From Moritella sp. PE36 (lineage in GTDB: Bacteria > Pseudomonadota > Gammaproteobacteria > Enterobacterales > Moritellaceae): a stretch of DNA of 44,314 bases. The position numbers were made by a program, and so were the translations under genes. Below, one piece after another: positions 1 through 9,392 of this stretch (within the stretch, counting starts at the first letter, position 1; each line of letters opens with the position of its first letter). The stretch spans positions 1 through 44,314 of the forward strand of contig NZ_ABCQ01000038.1 of assembly GCF_000170855.1 (NCBI RefSeq). Direction: 5' to 3'. Below the pieces are notes generated by a model. That model had not been told where the DNA came from. It saw only the letters and a program-made list of their open reading frames with translations, and ran no database searches.

Positions 1-718
<718 letters not shown>

Positions 719-855
719 TACAAATTAAAGTATGATTAATTGAAATTTGACTTAAGAATTGATTGAACACTTTATGTTTTAAAGACTTCTTTATTTATAG
801 CTTTTCAGATTTACAATAGAAACGTAAGTTTCTTATATAGAAAGCAAACCAGATT

Positions 856-974
856 TGCTTGGTGACCATAGTGTTGCGGTACCACCTGACTCCATTCCGA
901 ACTCAGTAGTGAAACGTAATAACGCCGATGGTAGTGTGGGGTTTCCCCATGTGAGAGTAGGGCATCGCCAAGCG
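856..974 (+). rRNA. 5S ribosomal RNA, copy 1
   Basis: Complete 5S rRNA of about 119 nt. The conserved internal blocks CCGAACTCAGTAGTGAAACG and GCCGATGGTAGTGTGGGG are present. The ends pair as helix I (857-862 GCTTGG with 968-973 CCAAGC), which sets the boundaries. It is the proximal member of a tandem pair. A second copy starts 62 bases downstream and differs by a covarying pair in helix I and two adjacent bases (890-891 CT here, TC in copy 2). Confidence 0.96.
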
Positions 975-983
975 CCAAATTAA

Positions 984-1004
984 ATTCAAAGCGTAGCTTT
1001 GAAT
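984..1004 (+). other. Hairpin between the two 5S genes
   Basis: Perfect inverted repeat: ATTCAAAGC, loop GTA, GCTTTGAAT. It sits 9 bases after 5S copy 1. No T-run follows, so it is unlikely to be a terminator; by position it is more likely an RNA-processing hairpin separating the two 5S transcripts. The second 5S copy is followed by a hairpin of the same design (1167-1185), which suggests that the duplicated unit was 5S plus its trailing hairpin. Confidence 0.6.
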
Positions 1005-1036
1005 AAGAGCAGATGATTCGTAAGACTCGAAGAATT

Positions 1037-1155
1037 TGTTTGGTGACCATAGTGTTGCGGTACCACCTGATCCCATTCCGAACTCAGTAGTGAAACGTAA
1101 TAACGCCGATGGTAGTGTGGGGTTTCCCCATGTGAGAGTAGGGCATCGCCAAACG
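1037..1155 (+). rRNA. 5S ribosomal RNA, copy 2
   Basis: Second complete 5S gene, about 119 nt, nearly identical to the copy at 856. Helix I pairs 1038-1043 GTTTGG with 1149-1154 CCAAAC. The C-G pair of copy 1 (858/972) is a T-A pair here (1039/1153), so pairing is kept. The only other internal difference is TC at 1071-1072. It is the last gene of the rRNA operon, since a terminator follows at once. Confidence 0.96.
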
Positions 1156-1166
1156 CTAAATCAAGA

Positions 1167-1222
1167 TTCAAGACGCTGTCTTGAACGAAAAAAGCCGATA
1201 TCATTGATATCGGCTTTTTTAT
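1167..1222 (+). terminator. rRNA operon trailer hairpin and rho-independent terminator
   Basis: Two consecutive stem-loops. The first is TTCAAGAC, loop GCT, GTCTTGAA (1167-1185). The second, at 1191-1217, is AAAGCCGATATCA paired with TGATATCGGCTTT and runs into TTTTTT, a classical intrinsic terminator. Its A-run/T-run symmetry would let it also work on the minus strand, for the acetyltransferase gene that ends at 1235. Confidence 0.93.
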
Positions 1223-1234
1223 ATCTGTAATTTA

Positions 1235-1651
1235 TTAACAGCTAAAACTAAGTGCTGCGTCTTGAACTGTGAAACCCTGATGAATTAAGAATGCTGATAA
1301 CTCAGGTGTTATTTGCGTCGTTTTCATTATTTTAACAGTTTTAAAATTTTTCGTTCTAGCATGCTCGATTACTTGTTGGATTAGATACTTACCAACTCCG
1401 CGTTGCTGGGTTATCTCTCTCACTGCAATGCAGCTTAATACTAGCGCTGAGCTGCTATAATGCATGATGAGCCCACCAATGTGGCGATCATTAAATTTAG
1501 CTACAAATAATGCTTTGCTGCTATCTTGAAGCAGTTCATCGAAATCGTTTTTAATTTCTGCTTCATTAGATTGAAATGGTAGATACAATTTAGTCATATC
1601 AATTAGTAACTGTGGTGTCGACTCTGTTACGGTAAATGCTGATAATCTCAT
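1235..1651 (-). CDS. panM: PanM-like GNAT acetyltransferase (PanD maturation factor candidate)
   Basis: 138-aa single-domain GNAT protein. The acetyl-CoA-binding signature is visible at about residues 78-95 (VREITQQRGVGKYLI). This stretch and the FNDRHIGG segment before it resemble E. coli PanM/PanZ (FNERLLAA, then VREVTRRRGVGQYLL), as does the C-terminal QGFTVQ block. PanM binds the PanD zymogen with acetyl-CoA and triggers its self-cleavage in beta-alanine/pantothenate synthesis. The start has a good ribosome-binding site (AAAGGGAAC, about 3-4 bases upstream). The gene is alone, running toward the rRNA terminator and divergent from the YkgJ-type gene. panD is not in this window. A generic GNAT of another substrate remains possible; the family is certain, the PanM call less so. 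Confidence 0.65.
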   Translation of the reverse strand: MRLSAFTVTESTPQLLIDMTKLYLPFQSNEAEIKNDFDELLQDSSKALFVAKFNDRHIGGLIMHYSSSALVLSCIAVREITQQRGVGKYLIQQVIEHARTKNFKTVKIMKTTQITPELSAFLIHQGFTVQDAALSFSC

Positions 1652-1717
1652 GCTGTTCCCTTTTTTAGATGCAGGATGATACTACGCTATAATCATTAGA
1701 TATTTAAGGTTTGTTTT

Positions 1718-1969
1718 ATGCAATGCAGAATGAATTGTGGCGCGTGTTGCGAAGCGCCAAGCATTACCAGTTATATTCCGGGAATGCCTGATGGCAAGCC
1801 TGCAGGCGTGCGCTGTGTTAATTTATCTGCGGATAATTTATGTCTGATATTTACCGACCCTGAGCGACCAGCATTGTGTGATACGTTTAAGGCCGCTAGT
1901 GATGTCTGTGGTGAAAACCGTGATGAAGCATTATTTCTCATCACTGATTTAGAAATACAAACAGCGTAA
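1718..1969 (+). CDS. YkgJ-family cysteine-cluster protein
   Basis: 83-aa cytosolic protein with the N-terminal signature C3-x3-C7-G-x-C10-C11 (MQCRMNCGACCEA) and further Cys residues at about 33, 42, 54 and 64. This is the pattern of the YkgJ/UPF0153 family, whose members are thought to bind zinc or an iron-sulfur cluster; the biochemical role is unknown. The length is typical of the short members. It starts 66 bases from the divergent PanM-like gene and ends 2 bases before the convergent envC stop, so its transcript must end inside or beyond envC antisense sequence. No separate terminator is visible. Confidence 0.75.
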   Translation: MQCRMNCGACCEAPSITSYIPGMPDGKPAGVRCVNLSADNLCLIFTDPERPALCDTFKAASDVCGENRDEALFLITDLEIQTA

Positions 1970-1971
1970 TG

Positions 1972-3105
1972 CTATGAACGCTTAAGCCATGAGCGTGGGT
2001 TAACTGCTTTACCTTTATGGCGGATCTCGAAGTAAACGCCAGACACTAGTTGGCCACCACTACGCCCAGCTAATGAAATCACATCACCTTTACGTACTTT
2101 TTCTCCGGTCACTTTGAGTAATGTTTGGTTGTGGCCATACAGGCTCATATATCCCTGACCGTGATCAATAATCATCACCATACCGAAACCGCGTAACCAA
2201 TCCGCAAAGACTACCTTGCCTGCACTCACTGCTTTCACTTTAGCGCCTTCACTCGCACTGATAACGAGACCTCGCCAACTGACATTATTAAAACGCTTGC
2301 TGTTAAAGTTGTGAAGCACTTTGCCTTTTATTGGCCAGTCGAGTTTTCCTTTATAGCCTTTTAAGCCTGCGAGTGATATCTGCAAGCTCTGTTTTTGTCT
2401 TAATAATGCGATTTGTTGTTTTAGTTTTTGTTCTGAAATGCTGAGTTCTGTCAGGGTCTTCTTTTGTTTACTAATGTTACGGGCGATATTTTTATTGCTT
2501 TTTTTCTGTTGGTTTTTTTGTTGTGCTAACTGTCTGGCTTTTTGCTGTTGTGAGGTCTTGATGACAATTAACTGTCGCTTAATTTTTTCCTGCTCGAACT
2601 CATTTTCAGTTATTTTATCTATCGTGATATTAAATTCTACAATCGACTGGGCTCGCGCTGCATGGAGGTGCTTATAATAAACCAATGAGCGTTCAATTTC
2701 GCTGCTGTCCTGTTGATTTAAAAGTAATTTAAGGTAATCATTATTACCACTTAAGTAGGCGGTTTCGATTTGCGCAGAAAGAATATTTTGCTGCTTTTTT
2801 TTATTTTTAAATAATACTTTTTGTTGCGCAACGAGTGCGCTGAGATCTTGCTCAATATTACGGATTAAAGATTTGGTATTACTCAGCTGTGCTGCGACTT
2901 TACTAATCGCGCGATCGGTGTTTTGTGTTTGTGTTGATAAATTGTTTAAGTAGCGATGCTGCTTTTTGATGGCTGCATTTTGGGCTTTGATTTGGTTGCG
3001 AAGTTGATTCAGCTCAGACTGATTATTGGCTGCAAAAGCGTTTAATGATAGCAATATCAGCAGGCCTATAACGCTATAGGCCATGCTGTTTTTTAAAAAT
3101 TTCAT
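1972..3105 (-). CDS. envC: EnvC-type murein hydrolase activator (degenerate LytM/M23 domain)
   Basis: 377 aa. A signal peptide (about residues 1-25, ending AFA) is followed by a long coiled coil (about 28-240, rich in Q, K and N) and a C-terminal LytM/peptidase M23 domain (about 255-377). The metal ligands of active M23 enzymes are missing: the HxGxD block reads WRGLVI and the HxH block reads GVYFEI. This is the pattern of EnvC, which does not cut peptidoglycan itself but activates the amidases AmiA/AmiB at the division septum under FtsEX control. The gene lies 29 bases after gpmI in the same direction, the same pair order as gpmM-envC in E. coli. The start is supported by GGAAAGGA upstream of the ATG. 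Confidence 0.9.
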   Translation of the reverse strand: MKFLKNSMAYSVIGLLILLSLNAFAANNQSELNQLRNQIKAQNAAIKKQHRYLNNLSTQTQNTDRAISKVAAQLSNTKSLIRNIEQDLSALVAQQKVLFKNKKKQQNILSAQIETAYLSGNNDYLKLLLNQQDSSEIERSLVYYKHLHAARAQSIVEFNITIDKITENEFEQEKIKRQLIVIKTSQQQKARQLAQQKNQQKKSNKNIARNISKQKKTLTELSISEQKLKQQIALLRQKQSLQISLAGLKGYKGKLDWPIKGKVLHNFNSKRFNNVSWRGLVISASEGAKVKAVSAGKVVFADWLRGFGMVMIIDHGQGYMSLYGHNQTLLKVTGEKVRKGDVISLAGRSGGQLVSGVYFEIRHKGKAVNPRSWLKRS

Positions 3106-3134
3106 GACGTCATCCTTTCCCCGTAGGGAAACGA

Positions 3135-4667
3135 TTATTTCAGATTCATCAGGTTCTTACCAGTCATTTCCGCTGGAATTTCTTGACCAAGTAAAGTTAA
3201 CATGGTCGGAGCCAAATCACATAGGCGACCTGTCTCGGCAGGCTCGGCATCACGCCCAAAATAAATAAGTGGTACAGGTAAGTTAGTATGTGCAGTATGA
3301 ACTCCACCTGTTTCTGGATTGATCATCATCTCAGCATTACCGTGATCGGCTGTGATCAAGCATTCACCACCGACTTTTTCTAATGCTTCAACGACACGAC
3401 CAATTGATTGATCAACGGCTTCACACGCTTTTACTGCCGCATCAAATACACCGGTATGGCCAACCATATCTCCGTTCGGATAGTTACAAATGATCACATC
3501 GTACTTTTCACTCTCAATTGCCGCTACGAACTTGTCAGTGAGCATTTCTGAATTCATTTCAGGTTGTAAGTCGTAAGTTGCTACTTGGGGTGATGGGATC
3601 AATTCACGATCTTCACCTGTGAAAGGGTCTTCAACGCCACCATTAAAAAAGAAGGTCACGTGGGCATATTTTTCTGTTTCAGAAATACGTAATTGGGTTT
3701 TATTTTGCTGCTCAAGTATTGAACCTAAGGTATTAACTAATTTAACAGAAGGAAAAGCGATGCTAGTATCAATGCTCGCTGCATATTCAGTTAGCATAAC
3801 GAAATCAGCAAGTTTCGGTGTTACTGCGCGTTCAAAGCCAGTGAAATCAGTATCGACGAATGCACGGGTAATTTCGCGTGCACGATCGGCACGGAAATTC
3901 ATAAAGATGACAGCATCACCATCCGAAATTGGAGCAGCTTCGCCAATGACTGTTGCTTTGACGAACTCATCATTTTCATCACGTGCATAAGCGGCGTCAA
4001 GACCTGCTACTGCAGTATCTGCTGTATATTGGCTTTCAGCTTGAGTAAATAATTTATATGCTTCTTCAACACGGTCCCAGCGATTATCTCGGTCCATTGC
4101 AAAATAGCGACCGATTAATGTGGCCGTTTTACCTGCACCAACTTCAGCAAATTTAGCATCAAATTTTTCTAATGTAGCCAGTGCGCTACGCGGAGGAGTA
4201 TCACGGCCATCTAAGAATGCGTGTAGATAAATCTTTGTTGCACCTTGCCTTGCTGCAAGTTCGATCATGGCTAAGATCTGATCATCATGACTGTGTACGC
4301 CACCTGGTGACGCTAAGCCTAGGATATGCACTGCTTTATCATTCGCCACTGCTGCATCAACTGCCTTAACAAGTGCTGGATTTTGATAGAATTCGCCATC
4401 ACCGATTGCTTTATCGATTTTAGTTAAATTTTGATACACGATACGACCAGCACCAATATTGACATGGCCGACTTCTGAATTACCCATTTGACCATCTGGC
4501 AATCCCACATCTAAACCTGAACTTGAAATCAACATGCTTGGGTAATCTTGCCAAAGCTTATCTAAAATGGGTGTTTTTGCATGGGCAATGGCATTATCTT
4601 GTTGATCAAGGCGGTGGCCCCAGCCATCCATAATGATAAGTGCAATTGTTTTCTTCGCCTTAGACAT
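3135..4667 (-). CDS. gpmI: 2,3-bisphosphoglycerate-independent phosphoglycerate mutase
   Basis: 510 aa, the usual length. It interconverts 3- and 2-phosphoglycerate in glycolysis/gluconeogenesis using two Mn2+ ions and a phosphoserine intermediate. Asp14 (MDGWGHR) and the catalytic Ser64 (GNSEVGH) are visible, as are the substrate-binding DGRDTPP block at about 154 and the metal-binding ADHGNAE block at about 445. The gene is first in a likely two-gene unit with envC and is divergent from yibN across a 312-bp region. This matches the E. coli gpmM/envC and yibN arrangement. Confidence 0.97.
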   Translation of the reverse strand: MSKAKKTIALIIMDGWGHRLDQQDNAIAHAKTPILDKLWQDYPSMLISSSGLDVGLPDGQMGNSEVGHVNIGAGRIVYQNLTKIDKAIGDGEFYQNPALVKAVDAAVANDKAVHILGLASPGGVHSHDDQILAMIELAARQGATKIYLHAFLDGRDTPPRSALATLEKFDAKFAEVGAGKTATLIGRYFAMDRDNRWDRVEEAYKLFTQAESQYTADTAVAGLDAAYARDENDEFVKATVIGEAAPISDGDAVIFMNFRADRAREITRAFVDTDFTGFERAVTPKLADFVMLTEYAASIDTSIAFPSVKLVNTLGSILEQQNKTQLRISETEKYAHVTFFFNGGVEDPFTGEDRELIPSPQVATYDLQPEMNSEMLTDKFVAAIESEKYDVIICNYPNGDMVGHTGVFDAAVKACEAVDQSIGRVVEALEKVGGECLITADHGNAEMMINPETGGVHTAHTNLPVPLIYFGRDAEPAETGRLCDLAPTMLTLLGQEIPAEMTGKNLMNLK

Positions 4668-4979
4668 GAGTTTACCTCTCGGTTATTAAAGTTAAATATA
4701 GGAATATTACTACACTTTCCGGGGATAAATTGGCTCTTATTTATGATCCAGGTAGAATATTGAAGATATTTACTGGTAAATATCGGTAATATTACTACAT
4801 ATCCAGCTATTTCATCCTACGAGTTCTGCGTGTCATTATACAAATCACGTGATTAACGTTATCTTTGAGTTATTCATAACGGTGGTGAGGAATGTATTAT
4901 TGAGCTGCTTTTATTCCTTGGCACATGTATACTGCGTTGAGAATAATCCATTATTATTAAATTTTAGAGTCATAATCAC
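4668..4979. promoter_or_regulatory. Divergent gpmI / yibN intergenic region with palindromes
   Basis: 312 bp without a convincing gene, expected to carry promoters for both gpmI (minus) and yibN (plus). It holds a direct repeat AATATTACTACA (4703-4714 and 4788-4799). It also holds a near-perfect palindrome GATATTTAC-TG-GTAAATATC (4765-4784) and a perfect 12-bp palindrome AATCACGTGATT (4843-4854). These are candidate operators; I cannot assign a regulator. Possible start codons in this stretch open only into sequence with no recognisable protein. Confidence 0.4.
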
Positions 4980-5408
4980 ATGCAAGAATATATTGAATTT
5001 GCTTCAAATAATCCAGCCTTATCTCTCGCTTGGGTAGCTATTGCTGGTTTCCTTATTTATTCATTTGGCACCAGTGCCCTGTCAAAAGTGAAGTCGGTGA
5101 ACAATCAAGAAGCGACAACTTTGATGAATAAAGAAAATGCTATTGTTGTTGATGTTCGCGCTGCAGAACATTATCGTAAGTCACATATTTTAAACGCAAT
5201 TAACGTTCCTACTGCTGATATCGAAGCAAATAAGCTAACGATGATTGAAAAATACAAAAATACCCCAATTATCGTTATGTGTGACACAGGAATGAGTTCA
5301 GGTCGCGCTGCGAATCGTCTATCTAAAATGGACTTTACTACTGTTTATAATTTATCTGGTGGCATGGCAGCTTGGCAAGAAGCCAACTTACCGACTGTTA
5401 AAAAATAA
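4980..5408 (+). CDS. yibN: Rhodanese-like protein YibN
   Basis: 142 aa. One N-terminal membrane segment (about residues 12-32, LSLAWVAIAGFLIYSFG) anchors a single rhodanese domain (about 40-138). The active-site loop is CDTGMSSG with its cysteine at about 101, preceded by the VDVR motif, so it could carry a persulfide. The physiological sulfur acceptor is unknown. It heads the yibN-secB-gpsA order also known in enterobacteria and vibrios, but grxC, which lies between yibN and secB in E. coli, is absent here. The TAA is 69 bases before secB. Confidence 0.88.
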   Translation: MQEYIEFASNNPALSLAWVAIAGFLIYSFGTSALSKVKSVNNQEATTLMNKENAIVVDVRAAEHYRKSHILNAINVPTADIEANKLTMIEKYKNTPIIVMCDTGMSSGRAANRLSKMDFTTVYNLSGGMAAWQEANLPTVKK

Positions 5409-5477
5409 TAGTCTACTAGCCAGATAACTAAGCAATTAATTATTCAGTTTGAAACTATAAAATATTGGAATTTACTT

Positions 5478-5957
5478 ATGTCAGAATCAGCAAGCCAACA
5501 AGAATTTAATATCCAACGCATTTTCATCAAAGATGTATCTTTTGAATGTCCTAATTCTCCAGCGATCTTCCAACAAGAATGGAAACCTGAAGTTAAATTA
5601 GATCTTGATACGCGTAGCTCTAAGTTGGGTGACGGTGTATTTGAAGTTGTATTATCACTTACTGTAACCGCTAAAGATGGCGACACAGTGGCGTTCCTAT
5701 GTGAAGTTCAACAAGCGGGTATCTTTAGTGTTGGCGAATTAAGCGAAGGTCAACTAGCACATTGTCTCGGTGCTTTCTGTCCAAATATCTTATTCCCATA
5801 TGCGCGTGAAACAATTGCTAGCTTAGTAAGTCGTGGTTCTTTCCCACAACTTAATCTTGCGCCAGTTAACTTCGATGCACTGTTTGCATCTTATGTTCAA
5901 CAAGCACAACAAGCAGCTGAAGCTCCTGCTCTTGCAGAGCAAAAACTGGACTCTTAA
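5478..5957 (+). CDS. secB: Protein-export chaperone SecB
   Basis: 159 aa, the family length. SecB is a cytosolic homotetramer that keeps precursor proteins unfolded and delivers them to SecA. The conserved core is seen: the [19 protein letters not shown] start, the [11 protein letters not shown] strand and the C-terminal [10 protein letters not shown] and FPYARE blocks that form the peptide-binding groove. A Q/A-rich, acidic tail (about 138-159) is typical. The stop codon is followed directly by the gpsA start, so the two are probably translated together. Confidence 0.97.
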   Translation: MSESASQQEFNIQRIFIKDVSFECPNSPAIFQQEWKPEVKLDLDTRSSKLGDGVFEVVLSLTVTAKDGDTVAFLCEVQQAGIFSVGELSEGQLAHCLGAFCPNILFPYARETIASLVSRGSFPQLNLAPVNFDALFASYVQQAQQAAEAPALAEQKLDS

Positions 5958-5960
5958 GTG

Positions 5961-6968
5961 ATGGCGACTGATACAGCTTTGATTACAGTTCTGGGTGCTG
6001 GTTCTTACGGTACTTCATTAGCGATGTCCTTAGCACGTAATGGTAACAAAACCGTGTTGTGGGGTCATAATCCACAGCACGTTGCCGAGCTTGCTAAAGC
6101 GCGCAGTAATGAAGCTTACTTACCTGGTATCGCTTTTCCGGATGCTTTGGTATTGGAGGCGGATCTTGAACAAGCTGTGGCCGCAAGTCGAGATATTCTG
6201 ATTGTGGTACCGAGCCATGTTTTTGGTGATGTATTAAAGCAGATTAAACCATTTTTGCGTGAAAACTCGCGTATATCTTGGGCTACAAAAGGGCTAGAAG
6301 CTGACACGGGACGTCTATTGCAAGATGTTGCGACTGATATTCTTGGCAGTGGTTATCCATTAGCGGTACTTTCTGGACCTACATTTGCGAAAGAGTTAGC
6401 TGCTGGTTTACCAACTGCAATCAGTATCTCGTCAACGGATCCAAAATTTGCTGATGATATCTCACACTTATTGCATTGTGGCCGTAGCTTACGTACTTAT
6501 ACCAATAATGATTTTATTGGCGTGCAACTTGGCGGCGCGGTGAAAAACGTGATTGCTATTGGCGCTGGTTTATCTGATGGACTTGGTTTTGGTGCTAATG
6601 CGCGTACTGCATTAATTACTCGCGGTTTGGCAGAGTTATGTCGTCTTGGTGAAGCATTAGGTGCAGAAAAAAATACCTTTATGGGTATGTCTTGCTTGGG
6701 TGATTTAGTACTAACCTGTACTGATAATCAAAGTCGAAATCGTCGTTTTGGTCTTGCACTGGGTGCAGGTAAAGGCGTTGATGAAGCACAAGTTGAGATT
6801 GGTCAAGTTGTTGAAGGCTATCGCAATACCAAAGAAGTTTATTTGTTATCTGCGCGTCTTGGTGTGGAAATGCCAATTACGGAGCAAATATATCTAGTGT
6901 TATATGAGAATAAGCCTCCCAAAGAAGCTGCTTTAGCATTATTAGCACGAGATAAAAAAGGCGAATAA
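5961..6968 (+). CDS. gpsA: NAD(P)H-dependent glycerol-3-phosphate dehydrogenase
   Basis: 335 aa. It reduces dihydroxyacetone phosphate to sn-glycerol-3-phosphate for phospholipid synthesis. The N-terminal Rossmann motif [12 protein letters not shown], the substrate-binding GPTFAKELA block at about 138 and the catalytic-lysine region [13 protein letters not shown] at about 190 are all present. The ATG at 5961 is preferred; a GTG at 5958, directly after the secB stop, would add one residue. No strong ribosome-binding site is seen, consistent with translational coupling to secB. A terminator follows at 6983, so cysE, which often follows, is not part of this unit. Confidence 0.97.
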   Translation: MATDTALITVLGAGSYGTSLAMSLARNGNKTVLWGHNPQHVAELAKARSNEAYLPGIAFPDALVLEADLEQAVAASRDILIVVPSHVFGDVLKQIKPFLRENSRISWATKGLEADTGRLLQDVATDILGSGYPLAVLSGPTFAKELAAGLPTAISISSTDPKFADDISHLLHCGRSLRTYTNNDFIGVQLGGAVKNVIAIGAGLSDGLGFGANARTALITRGLAELCRLGEALGAEKNTFMGMSCLGDLVLTCTDNQSRNRRFGLALGAGKGVDEAQVEIGQVVEGYRNTKEVYLLSARLGVEMPITEQIYLVLYENKPPKEAALALLARDKKGE

Positions 6969-6982
6969 ATATTTTTGTCTAT

Positions 6983-7015
6983 AAAAAAAGTGACGGCTAA
7001 GACCGTCACTTTTTA
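6983..7015. terminator. Bidirectional intrinsic terminator between gpsA and nfuA
   Basis: The stem AAAGTGACGG pairs with CCGTCACTTT around the loop CTAAGA. It is flanked by an A-run on one side and TTTTT on the other. It lies 14 bases after the gpsA stop and about 45 bases beyond the nfuA stop, so it can end both convergent transcripts. Confidence 0.9.
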
Positions 7016-7059
7016 TCTATTCTATCGTTTAATTTTAACTGTACTTGATTGATTAAAGC

Positions 7060-7638
7060 TTAGTAGTAAGAATGCTCACCAGCTTGGTGTTCTGTCGCAT
7101 CTTTAACAGCCGTTAGTTCTTCAGGGAACAATTCGAGTAACTGTTTTTCAATCCCTTCTTTCAACGTAAAGTCTACTTGGCTACAACCATTACAACCGCC
7201 ACCAAACTGTAAGATAGCAATGCCATCATCAGTAATTTCAGTCAATACCACGTTACCGCCATGTCCTGCAAGTTGTGGATTAACTTCAGTTTGGATCACA
7301 TAGTCAACGCGTTCTGTCAGTGGTGCATCATCTGCAACCGCTCTTATTTTTGCGTTAGGCGCTTTAAGTGTTAATTGAGAACCCATTTTATCCGTCACAA
7401 AATCGATATAAGCATCGGTTAGGAATGGTTTGCTCATGTCATCAATTAATGCATCAAAGCCACTGTATGGTAATACAATATCAGTACTTTCAATTGCTTC
7501 AGGTGGACAATATGATACGCCACACTCTGCATTTGCTGTGCCTGGATTAACGACGAATACACGAATGTTAGTGCCGTCTTTTTGGTTGCTAAGTAATTTT
7601 ACAAAATGAGTTTGTGCCGCTTCAGTAATTGTTATCAT
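7060..7638 (-). CDS. nfuA: Fe/S biogenesis protein NfuA
   Basis: 192 aa, the same length class as E. coli NfuA. The N-terminal half is a degenerate A-type carrier domain (about 1-95) and the C-terminal half an NifU-like domain (about 108-180). The cluster-binding CxxC is at Cys149/Cys152 ([11 protein letters not shown]), the same positions as in E. coli. NfuA holds a [4Fe-4S] cluster in a homodimer and passes it to targets, chiefly under oxidative stress or iron limitation. It lies downstream of gntX in the same direction (71-bp gap), the order conserved with bioH in enterobacteria. Confidence 0.96.
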   Translation of the reverse strand: MITITEAAQTHFVKLLSNQKDGTNIRVFVVNPGTANAECGVSYCPPEAIESTDIVLPYSGFDALIDDMSKPFLTDAYIDFVTDKMGSQLTLKAPNAKIRAVADDAPLTERVDYVIQTEVNPQLAGHGGNVVLTEITDDGIAILQFGGGCNGCSQVDFTLKEGIEKQLLELFPEELTAVKDATEHQAGEHSYY

Positions 7639-7709
7639 GGTGCCCTCGTTGTCATACCTGACTAATTTACTATGTCTTTAATTGTAACGCTATTTAAGAT
7701 GATAAACCA

Positions 7710-8423
7710 CTAATCCGCTAATGTTCTGGCTATACACCATATATCAATACGTTCTATTCCTGCTGCAAATAATGTTAAGCAGGCTGCTTTGATGGTCTCA
7801 CCTGTCGTGACGACATCATCTATCAGGGCGATATGTTTAACGCTAAAACGCTGAGTTACTTGAAATGCATTGTGCATATTGGCGCTACGCTCGGCTGCTG
7901 TTTGTTGTGCTTGCGGAGCTGTATATCTTGCGCGGATAAACTGTTTTTCGGCAATGAGCGGTATTTGTAATTGTTTAGATATAGCACTGGCAAGTAACTG
8001 GGCTTGGTTATAACCCCGTTTGGCTTGACGTTTTTTATGTAGCGGAATGCAAATTAGCGCTTCAGGTAAATTGTAATTATGTTGCATTATATTGCTGGTT
8101 ATTGTGCGGCTTAATAAACCAGAAAAGAGTAAATGCAATTGTGGTTGATGGGAAAATTTGTATTGTTTAATTAAATATTGGCATTCTAAGGTATAGCTCA
8201 TACAGGCAATTAATTGCTGCCAAGGTGGTGTTTGTTGGTTGCATTCATCACATTGTTGCTGATTTTTACGTTGTGGTAGCGCGCAACGAAGGCAGTGCGA
8301 ATTGGGTAAATAAGGCAGTTCTTGTAAGCATAATAAACATAGAAAAGGTTGCGGATTATCGATGGGCATATCGCACAAATAACAACGAGGTTGTAATAGT
8401 GTCATGCTGAGTTTGCGGATCAT
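7710..8423 (-). CDS. gntX: ComF/GntX-family phosphoribosyltransferase-like protein
   Basis: 237 aa. A Cys-rich zinc-finger-like region at the N-terminus (about 14-63: CYLCDMP, CLLCL, CLRCALP, CDEC) precedes a type I phosphoribosyltransferase domain. The PRPP-binding motif ALIDDVVTTGETI is at about 201 and the family RGYNQAQLLA block at about 137. ComF in competent bacteria is needed for DNA uptake. The E. coli homologue GntX/YhgH has been connected to use of DNA as a carbon source. It is divergent from bioH by 65 bp, the same order as in E. coli. Confidence 0.88.
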   Translation of the reverse strand: MIRKLSMTLLQPRCYLCDMPIDNPQPFLCLLCLQELPYLPNSHCLRCALPQRKNQQQCDECNQQTPPWQQLIACMSYTLECQYLIKQYKFSHQPQLHLLFSGLLSRTITSNIMQHNYNLPEALICIPLHKKRQAKRGYNQAQLLASAISKQLQIPLIAEKQFIRARYTAPQAQQTAAERSANMHNAFQVTQRFSVKHIALIDDVVTTGETIKAACLTLFAAGIERIDIWCIARTLAD

Positions 8424-8488
8424 GGCTATATCTACACGTTTGATTAGTATATCCTCATTGCTAAGTAATTCGTCAAGTGTAGAGTCAA

Positions 8489-9325
8489 ATGTCAGAAATC
8501 GTCGTCACAGAAAGTAAAAATGTAAGCCCTTGCACAACGTTGTATGTCGACATTGTCGGTGATGGCCCAGATTTAGTGCTGTTACATGGTTGGGGACTAA
8601 ATGGTGCGTGTTGGCAATCGATTGTGCCGTTATTATCTCAACATTATCGCTTACATTTAGTTGATCTACCTGGTTTTGGTTTTAGTCATGACAGTCATGT
8701 TGCCAGCGGTACTCTTGCTGATATCACTGACGCCTTAATAAAGGTCGCCCCTGCTAATGCAGTTTGGTTGGGGTGGTCGTTAGGTGGACTTTGCGCCACT
8801 GATTTTGCATTACAATATCCGCACCGGGTTTCTGCTTTGGTTACTGTTGCTAGCTCGCCGAAATTTATGGCGGCATCAAAAGTCGATGACTCTGCGACTT
8901 GGCCTGGCATTGCTGAACAAGTATTAGCGCAATTTCAACAACAGTTGCAACAGGATCTCTCGCAAACCATCAATCGATTTTTAGCTATCCAGGGCATGGG
9001 TAGTGCAACAGCGAAGCAAGATATTAAGCAATTAAAATTATTATTAGCCGCCAGACCACAGCCGCATGAACAAGCGCTTAGTAATGGCTTAACGTTATTA
9101 TCGACGGTGGATTTACGTGCTCAGTTAGCAACTTTAACAATGCCATTCTATCGTTGTTATGGGCGGTTAGATTCGCTGGTGCCACAAGCGACTGTTGCGT
9201 GGATGGATAACTATCTGCCGCAATCCCCGAGTTGGATATTTAAAGCGTCTTCTCATGCGCCTTTTATTTCTGAACCCACGCTTTTTGTTAATAAACTACA
9301 GGCATTTATTAACCATTCGTTATAA
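8489..9325 (+). CDS. bioH: Pimeloyl-ACP methyl ester carboxylesterase BioH
   Basis: 278-aa alpha/beta hydrolase. BioH removes the methyl group from pimeloyl-ACP methyl ester, closing the disguised fatty-acid route to biotin. The oxyanion-hole LLHGWGLNG, the nucleophile Ser97 in GWSLGG, the acid in YGRLDSLVP (about 226) and the catalytic His in SSHAPFISEP (about 256) are visible. It is some 20 residues longer than E. coli BioH (256 aa), mostly at the N-terminus; a later start is possible. It is divergent from gntX. The other bio genes are not in the window. Confidence 0.93.
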   Translation: MSEIVVTESKNVSPCTTLYVDIVGDGPDLVLLHGWGLNGACWQSIVPLLSQHYRLHLVDLPGFGFSHDSHVASGTLADITDALIKVAPANAVWLGWSLGGLCATDFALQYPHRVSALVTVASSPKFMAASKVDDSATWPGIAEQVLAQFQQQLQQDLSQTINRFLAIQGMGSATAKQDIKQLKLLLAARPQPHEQALSNGLTLLSTVDLRAQLATLTMPFYRCYGRLDSLVPQATVAWMDNYLPQSPSWIFKASSHAPFISEPTLFVNKLQAFINHSL

Positions 9326-9392
9326 ACTCAACTAGCTTGGGTATATTGATGATGTGCTGCTGAGCCGTTATTTATAATAATGAGGGAAAGAT

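Noticed and set aside
719-855. Possible tRNA gene in the 23S-5S spacer
   Set aside because: No cloverleaf, T-loop GTTCRA or acceptor pairing is visible in the AT-rich spacer.
811-1230. Open frames across the 5S genes on both strands
   Set aside because: They are shadows of the two 5S rRNA genes; the near-identical peptides arise because the 5S gene is duplicated.
1972-3105. EnvC as an active peptidoglycan endopeptidase
   Set aside because: The M23 metal-binding residues are replaced (WRGLVI, GVYFEI), as in known non-catalytic EnvC.
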